Origin: Bacillota bacterium | GTDB taxonomy: Bacteria > Bacillota > Clostridia > Lachnospirales > Bianqueaceae | Length of the DNA stretch: 9,283 nt | NCBI GenBank assembly: GCA_017474705.1 | Contig: JAFVHC010000181.1 | Coordinates: forward strand, 1 to 9,283 | Direction: 5' to 3' | Shown here: positions 1 through 5,533 of the stretch, one piece after another | Position numbering within the stretch: position 1 is the stretch's first letter | How the letters are laid out: every line of letters begins with the position of its first letter | Position numbers and translations under genes: made by a program | The notes under the pieces: generated by a model | Seen by the model: only the letters and a program-made list of their open reading frames with translations | Told to the model about the DNA's origin: nothing | Databases searched by the model: none

Positions 1-204
1 CCGATCCCGGGCGGGACTTTGACCCATGCGGAAGCTTCATATGATTCCATCCAGGGGCGGATCACGTCGGCATGGAAGATCGAAGACGGACAGTTCCGGC
101 TCCATATAGAGGTCCCGGAAGGCATTCCGACGGAAGTCGTGCTCCCGGACGGGCAGATCCTGGAACAGACATCAACTGTGCAGGACTATGTCTGCGCGCA
201 TTAA
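1..204 (+). CDS. C-terminal fragment of a probable GH78-type alpha-L-rhamnosidase (5' end outside window)
   Basis: The reading frame is open from base 1 and ends at TAA 202-204, giving 67 residues; the real start lies upstream of the window. The visible part begins PIPGG and contains a pattern typical of the C-terminal beta-sandwich of GH78 alpha-L-rhamnosidases: a residue run ending in S-x-x-G-R-I-T-S-A-W, then a short charged turn, a beta-strand, and a P-x-G-I-P-T-E-V-V-L-P-D-G segment. In that family such enzymes remove terminal L-rhamnose from plant glycosides and pectic side chains, often in the cytoplasm in Firmicutes. No catalytic residue is in view, because the (alpha/alpha)6 barrel would be upstream, so the family call rests only on the tail. 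The internal ATG at 19-21 is not preceded by a convincing ribosome-binding site and is not taken as a start. A different glycosidase with a similar C-terminal domain is the main alternative. Confidence 0.66.
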   Translation, partial: PIPGGTLTHAEASYDSIQGRITSAWKIEDGQFRLHIEVPEGIPTEVVLPDGQILEQTSTVQDYVCAH

Positions 205-205
205 A

Positions 206-236
206 GGTATCATCCACCTGATCCTTTTTTTCTTTT
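206..236 (+). terminator. Candidate rho-independent terminator after the rhamnosidase-like gene
   Basis: One base after the TAA, a short stem can form: GG (206-207), a bulged T, ATCA (209-212), loop TCCACC, then TGAT (219-222) and CC (223-224), directly followed by seven T residues (225-231), a C and four more T. The stem is only six pairs with a bulge, so it is weak, but the T-tract is good and the position is right. The stop codon of the convergent minus-strand gene (235-237) sits inside the T-tract. Read on the minus strand the hairpin is followed by only three T, so it probably does not stop the opposing operon well. Confidence 0.5.
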
Positions 237-1713
237 ATCCCAATAGTGTGATCGGTATGTACAGGATCGTCGGGCGGCCTTCCGTAACTGCTTCCAGTAT
301 CAGTCGATTGACAGGCTGCACGGTCTCGCCGGCGGCGATCACGAAATCAGCCCGGCCAAGGTGTGCTTTCGAGTGATTGTTTTCCTGGTTGATGCGGATC
401 GCACTCTTGCCGCTTACCACGTGGAAGCCCTCAGGCAGCAGCCAACGCAGTGACAGATTGAGAGGCTCGTTTTCATGTCGATGCGTTTTGTTCACAAAAT
501 CGATGTGGATGCTGCATTCTTCGAGCGGACGGATGTCCGGTACTTCTTTGAGAGTGACGAAAGCCTCATACAGAGGGGTTTCGAAATACAGGCTGTAGGG
601 TTTCAGCCCGGCCAGAGCGGCTTGCAGCCTGCGGTCCTCGCGGATGCGGCGCATCAGGAGGTCTTTGGCATTGCCGGGGATCTCACTCGGTCCGGTGGGG
701 GAGAGCTCCATATCAGCTTCGTTGGCGATCAAGGTACCGGTGGCCAGACGGACGACACGGCCGGTCAGTTCCGTGCAGCTGTTCGGCAGGCTTCGGCCCC
801 GATCACCGCGCGCGATGGAGATCGTAACGATATCATCGCCCAGATATTCTTTCCAGTCGTTCGGGATGGCTGCCATTCCACCAAGGATGCCCATGGTCGC
901 TCCGACGGTCGCGCCGGTGCAGTCTGTATCATCACCACAGTTGATCGCCAGGATCATGGATCGTTTGAAGTCGCCCTTGCCGTAGATCAGACCGAGTACG
1001 GTGTAGGCCACGTTGGAGGGCGCTTCGAACCAGCCATCGCCGATGTCGGCATTCATCTTCTGGATGGCATTACGCGCCGCCTTCGGATCCATACCCTGAT
1101 CATAAGCTTCCAGAACGAATCGTACGCTTTGTGCGACGCGGGAGTATTCCGGAATGACGGACAAGGCCACTTCTATGCAGGAACGGACGTCGGGCAGAAC
1201 AAAGGCAGCGGACTGCATTGCTCCGACAAAAGCTGCGGCGATGGTACCTTCGCCGGCGCCGTGATCGACCTTGGCATCCTCCATGGCATATCGTGCCGCA
1301 GCTTCCGGCGCGCCTGGGGTAACACAGGCCCAGATCTCCGTGCGAATCCACGCACCATTGGAATCCTTCCAGTTGTTATCATAGTCACCGGACATCGGAG
1401 CCGCGAGGCCGCGCCGCATATTGATCTTGCCAAGACCATATTCATTCCAGTGCGGTGTGATGAAACTGAGCCAGAATTCTCCCAGAAGGGAGGCAGTGAT
1501 ATGATAGGGACCTTCTTTTTCCAAGGCGTAGAGCCAGACCATCTGCAGGTCCAGATCATCGTTTGGCAGCACCTCGCCGGGCTTTGTGACGAAACCGTGG
1601 ATGTCCAGCATTTCCCGGGTGCCCTCATAGGGCGTGCCCATGTTCCCGCCGATATTCTTACCGATCCAGCAGGCATTGACCTTGTCTTTGTAGGTTTCGA
1701 TATTCAGTTTCAT
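235..1713 (-). CDS. ADP-ribosylglycohydrolase (DraG/ARH) family protein with C-terminal extension
   Basis: This 492-residue protein has the marks of the ADP-ribosylglycohydrolase fold, an all-alpha enzyme with a di-metal centre. Near the N-terminus (residues 15-31) is C-W-I-G-K-x-I-G-G-N-M-G-T-P-Y-E-G, the family's glycine-rich opening. Next comes N51-D-D-L-D55, matching the first metal-binding acidic motif. Later G260-D-D-T-D264 followed by C-T-G-A-T-V-G-A matches the second. A helical stretch with D150-H-G-A-G-E-G lies between them. The family usually ends after about 300-350 residues; here about 140 further residues, strand-rich in appearance, form a separate C-terminal domain. Known members remove ADP-ribose from Arg, Ser or other groups, but many long bacterial members near sugar-degradation genes have no proven substrate, so a glycosidase-like role is possible. 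The start is fixed by a strong AAGGAGGT (1718-1725) five bases upstream. It is the last gene of the operon, 12 bp after the hydrolase gene. Confidence 0.88.
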   Translation of the reverse strand: MKLNIETYKDKVNACWIGKNIGGNMGTPYEGTREMLDIHGFVTKPGEVLPNDDLDLQMVWLYALEKEGPYHITASLLGEFWLSFITPHWNEYGLGKINMRRGLAAPMSGDYDNNWKDSNGAWIRTEIWACVTPGAPEAAARYAMEDAKVDHGAGEGTIAAAFVGAMQSAAFVLPDVRSCIEVALSVIPEYSRVAQSVRFVLEAYDQGMDPKAARNAIQKMNADIGDGWFEAPSNVAYTVLGLIYGKGDFKRSMILAINCGDDTDCTGATVGATMGILGGMAAIPNDWKEYLGDDIVTISIARGDRGRSLPNSCTELTGRVVRLATGTLIANEADMELSPTGPSEIPGNAKDLLMRRIREDRRLQAALAGLKPYSLYFETPLYEAFVTLKEVPDIRPLEECSIHIDFVNKTHRHENEPLNLSLRWLLPEGFHVVSGKSAIRINQENNHSKAHLGRADFVIAAGETVQPVNRLILEAVTEGRPTILYIPITLLG

Positions 1714-1725
1714 GGGGACCTCCTT

Positions 1726-3387
1726 TTATTCCGTGATCACCGGGAGTTCGACGCAGGAGGGATGTTCCGCTCCGAACCATACTGTCTCATTGGCGGTCCT
1801 GGTCTCTTTGATCATGGACCAGATGCCGGGATAGTTGGGATGGACGGCGTACTGTGGGAAGTCGGATGAGCTGACATCCAGGCGCAGACGGGAACCTGCC
1901 TGCGTTTTCCAGGCGACGTCCCACATCCGGATATTGATCTCCACGATCTCGCCGGGCGTGTAGGTACCGCGCTTTGGCCGTCCGTTCCGGTAGGCCAGTG
2001 TGGTGATGCTGCCGCGGATATTGACGGCCTTGCCGTCCGGGAAGACTTCCATCAGCTTGGCGGTGAAGGACGTATCCTCCACGTCGGTCTGTACGAACAG
2101 TTTCACATTGATGCTGCCATGGATCTCCAGCGGCGGCGCCAGAGGATCGGAAAGGAAGGTCTTCACGTCCGGCCGCCAGTCGGGCTCCGGCTGCTCCAGG
2201 CTGCCGACTTTTGCCATGGTGGAGAAGAGGGATTCCGCGCCGAAGGAGAGCACCGGATCTGCCGGGTCATATATATAGGAAACATTGCCGTTCGCCTGCA
2301 CAGGCGCATCGGCTAAGGATGCATCGCCGAGCCAGAAACGTACGGTTTCGACTGCAGGAGCATCTTCGACCTTATATTCTCTCCAACAGTCCGCACCGAT
2401 CACATACTGGCGGACGGCAGCTTCGGGCAGTTCGCCCTTGCGCAGGATCCGATCGAACCAAAGCATCGGCGTCTCGACGCTGTCATCTTTCAGGTTGGTC
2501 AGGTCCTGATGGGTGACGGCGGGACGATACCCATGGTTCCACGGCCCGATCTGTACGGTCGTGTGCGCCTTGGACTCCTTTGATAACAGATGGTAGTACG
2601 TGTTCAGCGCGCTGCCCAGATGATGATCATACCACCCTTCCTTGATGAACAGTGGGATGCGGATCTTCCCGGGGATATCGCGCAGTTCTTTCCAGAATCC
2701 TGAGGACCAGTATTCGCTGTCCAGATCCGTATTGGTGATCCAGTCCCGATACCAGGACAGTTTACCGCCCCATAACGCTTCATCTACTTCTACCTGCGGA
2801 CGATAAGCAGCGGATTCCATATAATCCGCATCCACCTTGCGGCCGGCATTGCCCATGGCCCACGCGGTGAGGATGTCCTGACGGAACAGACCATCTTTAT
2901 AGGCGGACGTATGGCGGTCGCACCCGTACACGCCGAGGATCATGGTCTTGACTTTTTCCGGAACGGCGTCGGCCATGACCCAGCCCGTGAAGGCCAGGTA
3001 GGAATCGCCCAGATAGCCGATCGATCCGATGCGATCATCCTGCTGCAGAGCGTTCATCAGGCAGAGACCGTCGGCACGATCGTGTACATTGGGCTCCCAT
3101 TCGCCCTCGGAACCGCCCGTACCGCGGCACCATTGCAGCACGAAGCCGAAGCCGCGCTTCGCGTATTCTTCCGCCTCCATGACCAGCAGCGGCTCCTGAT
3201 GAGGGTAGCAGCTGCGCATGACGACGGTCGGCGCGGGACAGATCCCTTCCGGAAGAAAATACTGCGTACGCAGATGCACACCGTCCGCGCAGGGCAGCAT
3301 GACCTCCTCCCTGTGGATGTCCGTCACGGTAATGGGCAGAGGCACTTGATCGAACAAGGTTTTGAAGTGGTTGAGATATTCCTGCAT
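1726..3387 (-). CDS. CocE/NonD-type (peptidase S15-like) alpha/beta hydrolase
   Basis: This 553-residue protein matches the CocE/NonD and X-Pro dipeptidyl-peptidase group of serine hydrolases. After a strand-turn segment (P-C-A-D-G-V-x-L, about residues 32-39) comes the alpha/beta core with R-G-x-G-G-S-E-G-E-W (88-97), as in CocE. The nucleophile elbow is G-Y-L-G-D-S129-Y-L-A, the acid is D254 in E-G-W-Y-D, and the histidine is H285 in I-G-P-W-N-H-G; together they give a plausible catalytic triad. Residues from about 340 to the end form the usual C-terminal jelly-roll, including R-L-x-L-D-V-S-S-S-D-F-P. Members cleave esters, acyl groups or N-terminal dipeptides; the substrate cannot be read from sequence. 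The elbow has Ala where many family members have Gly two residues after Ser-Tyr. No signal peptide is visible, so it is probably cytoplasmic. A GGAGGG site (3396-3401) precedes the start. It is the middle gene of the operon. Confidence 0.9.
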   Translation of the reverse strand: MQEYLNHFKTLFDQVPLPITVTDIHREEVMLPCADGVHLRTQYFLPEGICPAPTVVMRSCYPHQEPLLVMEAEEYAKRGFGFVLQWCRGTGGSEGEWEPNVHDRADGLCLMNALQQDDRIGSIGYLGDSYLAFTGWVMADAVPEKVKTMILGVYGCDRHTSAYKDGLFRQDILTAWAMGNAGRKVDADYMESAAYRPQVEVDEALWGGKLSWYRDWITNTDLDSEYWSSGFWKELRDIPGKIRIPLFIKEGWYDHHLGSALNTYYHLLSKESKAHTTVQIGPWNHGYRPAVTHQDLTNLKDDSVETPMLWFDRILRKGELPEAAVRQYVIGADCWREYKVEDAPAVETVRFWLGDASLADAPVQANGNVSYIYDPADPVLSFGAESLFSTMAKVGSLEQPEPDWRPDVKTFLSDPLAPPLEIHGSINVKLFVQTDVEDTSFTAKLMEVFPDGKAVNIRGSITTLAYRNGRPKRGTYTPGEIVEINIRMWDVAWKTQAGSRLRLDVSSSDFPQYAVHPNYPGIWSMIKETRTANETVWFGAEHPSCVELPVITE

Positions 3388-3411
3388 GATTCGGGCCCTC
3401 CATTTTGATAG

Positions 3412-5202
3412 TTATACTCTTAGAACAAGGTTGTTCAGTTTCAAGATCGTGGTATATTGCACGTCTTTAGCGGACTGAAAAGCGATCTGCAGTCCGATAT
3501 GGTCCAGCGGCACGTTGCCGTTATAGAGTTCCAACTGTTTGACCGGATCGAAGATCCTGCAATCATCGCGGATACGCAGGATGTATTCGTCTCCTTTTTT
3601 CAGGATGCGCATATCTATGGTGTTGCGGCGCCCCTCCTGGAAATTGCTCAGGATCGTGAGGGTCGCCAGTTCTTCCACAGCCACGGAGATGGCATACTTC
3701 CTTTTTTCATCACACCCATGGTCGTCACAGAAATGCCATGCGGCCTGGGACAGATCGACGATCTCTTCCAGACTGGAGATCGTCCGGTCGATGCGGTCTT
3801 CCTCCGCTACGTCGAAATCCTGTGGCAGAGCCAGCATCCAATCCCAAAAATTACGCGGATGCACGCCGGCTTTTCGATTCTGCCATATGATCATGATCGT
3901 GATCGTCAGAAGTGTGAATATCTGGCTGATGGGGAAAGCATACCACACGGCGTCGGCATGCAGTACGGGCAGGAAGAGGAATGCCGCGAGCACCAGATAT
4001 CCACCATCGGAAAGGAAAGCGATCCACAGGGCGGCCTTGGTCTTGCCCCGCCCCTGCATGTATCCTTCATAAGAACGGCATACCGTGTAGAACGGCATAC
4101 CAAGCGCATAAGCCCTGGCGGCGCGGATGCCATCTGCATAGGCCTCCGGATCATCCCGGAAGAAGAAGGAAGAGAACAAAGGTGAAAGGAACCAGAACAG
4201 TATGGAGATCCCCAGGATCAAAGTAGCGATGGCCGCCATGTAATCCTTGGTCAGCCGCTTGAGCATAGGCCGGTTTTCCTCGCCCACCAGGATGCCCGAC
4301 AGCATGATGACCACATCCATCATGCCGAAGACGAAGGGATTCAGCAGAGAATCCGCCTGCCGGTGCACGGAATAGGCAGCGATGCAGCACGCGGAAGCGG
4401 TGATGGCCAGGATCCGGTTCAGGATGATGGAACGAGCCGTGTTGGCAACGCGTCCCACGCCCATGGGCAGCCCTTTGACCAGCATGCTCCATGCGCTTTT
4501 CCACTGCAGGCGGCCCTTGTAGAGTCGGAGCAGCCGATCTTTGCGGTTGAAATGCGTCAACAGCACGAACAAAGCCGCATAATGGCTGAGACTCGTGGCA
4601 AGACCCATGGCGAAGGTATCCATACCCTTGATCGCGAACAAAACGTCCAAAGCGATGTCCACGATGGTCAGTACCATGGCCGCCATGACGGGCAGCCGAC
4701 GGTCGTTGTCGATGGACATATAGACCGCGAGGACGCGGGCGGCATTCATGGCCGGCAGACCTATGGAAATGCCCAGCAGATAGTTGCGGGTCTTCTCCAT
4801 AAGGTGTGCCGCATGACCGGTCGCACCGAGCATCTGGCAGATCGGCGTCGAGAAAATGAATACGATGAGCATCATGAATGTGGACATGCCAACGGTCAGG
4901 ATCATGGACAGAGTGAAGACCGCCCTGGCTCCATTCATATCACCTTTGCCGACGAGACGGGTGAAACGGTTGCGGGCCCCCGAAGCGACGACCGCGCCGA
5001 AGATCGCGAAGACGAGCAGCACCGGTGTGGCGAGACCGAAAGCTGCCATGGAATCCACGCCAAGAAACTGACCTATGATGACACCATCGATCAAAGAACC
5101 GATGGACGTGGTCAGTGACGAGACGATGGCCGCGAACATATTGACGTAAAAAGAGCCGCGAAGGATCCGGTTGCCTTCATCCGAACTTTTGAGTAAGCGC
5201 AT
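3412..5202 (-). CDS. MATE-family transporter fused to a C-terminal RsbW-like ATPase domain
   Basis: The 596-residue product begins with about 450 residues of a MATE-type transporter: an N-terminal G-S-L-I-D-G-V-I-I-G-Q-F-L-G-V-D-S-M-A-A segment, many hydrophobic helices and basic loops, and a second half starting near P-M-G-V-G-R. MATE proteins export drugs, metabolites or polysaccharide precursors using Na+ or H+ gradients. Residues about 454-596 are soluble and resemble the anti-sigma-factor type histidine-kinase ATPase domain: E510-E511-L (N-box region), D546-D-C-R-I-F-D-P553 (G1 region) and I-G570-L-Q (G2 region), then L-K-L-N-N-L near the end. Key residues are altered: Leu515 stands where RsbW-like proteins have the Mg-ligating Asn, and Cys548 replaces the usual Gly. 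ATP binding is therefore doubtful. Upstream a GGTGA-like site (about six bases before ATG) supports the start. It is the first gene of the operon, behind a clear promoter. Confidence 0.88.
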   Translation of the reverse strand: MRLLKSSDEGNRILRGSFYVNMFAAIVSSLTTSIGSLIDGVIIGQFLGVDSMAAFGLATPVLLVFAIFGAVVASGARNRFTRLVGKGDMNGARAVFTLSMILTVGMSTFMMLIVFIFSTPICQMLGATGHAAHLMEKTRNYLLGISIGLPAMNAARVLAVYMSIDNDRRLPVMAAMVLTIVDIALDVLFAIKGMDTFAMGLATSLSHYAALFVLLTHFNRKDRLLRLYKGRLQWKSAWSMLVKGLPMGVGRVANTARSIILNRILAITASACCIAAYSVHRQADSLLNPFVFGMMDVVIMLSGILVGEENRPMLKRLTKDYMAAIATLILGISILFWFLSPLFSSFFFRDDPEAYADGIRAARAYALGMPFYTVCRSYEGYMQGRGKTKAALWIAFLSDGGYLVLAAFLFLPVLHADAVWYAFPISQIFTLLTITIMIIWQNRKAGVHPRNFWDWMLALPQDFDVAEEDRIDRTISSLEEIVDLSQAAWHFCDDHGCDEKRKYAISVAVEELATLTILSNFQEGRRNTIDMRILKKGDEYILRIRDDCRIFDPVKQLELYNGNVPLDHIGLQIAFQSAKDVQYTTILKLNNLVLRV

Positions 5203-5243
5203 GTTGGATCACCACATTTCCAAAAAAAGAATCGTATAGGGCA

Positions 5244-5272
5244 ATTATAATATAGAGGCAGGCAACATTCAA
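5244..5272 (-). promoter_or_regulatory. Sigma-A-type promoter for the MATE/hydrolase/ADP-ribosylglycohydrolase operon
   Basis: On the minus strand a -35 element TTGAAT (5272-5267, four of six consensus bases) is followed after exactly 17 bp by a perfect -10 element TATAAT (5249-5244). Transcription would start around 5237, giving a leader of roughly 35 nucleotides before the MATE start codon at 5202, with the ribosome-binding site inside it. The spacing and the perfect -10 make this the best promoter in the window. Confidence 0.72.
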
Positions 5273-5324
5273 TAAGGAATGCTCTCGGTGGGACAGTGAT
5301 ATCCGACAGGAAAACGATAGCATG

Positions 5325-5344
5325 TTAGCACAATATTGTGTTAA
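5325..5344. promoter_or_regulatory. 20-bp near-perfect palindrome, candidate operator
   Basis: The sequence TTAGCACAATATTGTGTTAA is an inverted repeat over its full length with a single mismatched pair (G5328 against T5341); the inner 12 bp CACAATATTGTG is perfect. It lies about 50 bp upstream of the leftward promoter's -35 and about 190 bp upstream of the rightward gene start. This size and symmetry are typical of a site for a dimeric transcription factor. It does not match CIRCE, Rex or cre consensus sites as I know them, so the regulator is unknown. Confidence 0.5.
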
Positions 5345-5357
5345 TTTGTTAAAGTGA

Positions 5358-5383
5358 TGACATGAAAAAAAGAAAGGATGTCA
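5358..5383. repeat. Inverted repeat with 6-bp arms (TGACAT / ATGTCA)
   Basis: Arms TGACAT (5358-5363) and ATGTCA (5378-5383) are exact reverse complements separated by a 14-base purine-only spacer rich in A. It lies 14 bp from the end of the neighbouring palindrome. It could be a second protein-binding site, but 6-bp arms may arise by chance in such AT-rich DNA. It is not followed by a T-run, so it is not a terminator for either strand. Confidence 0.3.
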
Positions 5384-5450
5384 AGATATAAACGGTAAAA
5401 TACATGGAAAATCGTGAAATAATATTATAAATGATAAAATTATATCTTGA

Positions 5451-5480
5451 TTAAGAGGGAACTATTTGATAACATATAAT
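5451..5480 (+). promoter_or_regulatory. Possible promoter of the large surface-protein gene
   Basis: A perfect -10 TATAAT (5475-5480) has a weak -35 TTAAGA (5451-5456, four of six consensus bases) at 18 bp. Transcription would start near 5487 and leave a leader of about 47 bases before ATG 5534. The -10 overlaps an imperfect palindrome with arms ACATA (5472-5476) and TATGT (5485-5489), which could be a repressor site. A TTGACA at 5502-5507 is a better -35 match, but no -10 follows it at the right distance, since that would fall on the ribosome-binding site. Confidence 0.4.
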
Positions 5481-5533
5481 TTATTATGTAACCTTTGTTT
5501 CTTGACAGACTAATGAAAGGACTGGAGAAATTG

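Larger units (their letters stand above)
5203..5533. other. Divergent intergenic region, AT-rich, with regulatory signals but no gene
   Basis: This 331-bp stretch separates the leftward operon from the rightward surface-protein gene and is clearly more AT-rich than the coding DNA around it. I see a strong leftward promoter (5244-5272), a 20-bp palindrome (5325-5344), an inverted repeat with a purine-rich spacer (5358-5383), and a possible rightward promoter (5451-5480). No credible small gene was found: the short ATG frame at 5378 encodes only six codons and its purine-rich upstream sequence abuts the ATG without proper spacing. No riboswitch or T-box fold was recognised by eye. Confidence 0.75.

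Noticed and set aside
475..1869. A 464-codon plus-strand frame that spans the junction of two minus-strand genes.
   Set aside because: It is codon-aligned with and antisense to the ADP-ribosylglycohydrolase gene, no recognisable domain is seen, and both opposite genes have clear motifs and ribosome-binding sites.
4363..5118. A 251-codon plus-strand frame rich in His, Asp and Gln.
   Set aside because: It is a codon-aligned shadow of the hydrophobic MATE gene; such His/Gln/Asp-rich composition is what antisense reading of membrane-protein codons gives.
5378..5398. Six-codon ATG frame preceded by a purine-rich run in the divergent region.
   Set aside because: The purine run abuts the ATG with no normal spacing, the peptide is too short to judge, and it is not placed as a leader of a near gene.
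5502..5507. TTGACA, a perfect -35 hexamer upstream of the large gene.
   Set aside because: A -10 at 16-18 bp would fall on the ribosome-binding site and start codon region, where no TATAAT-like sequence exists.
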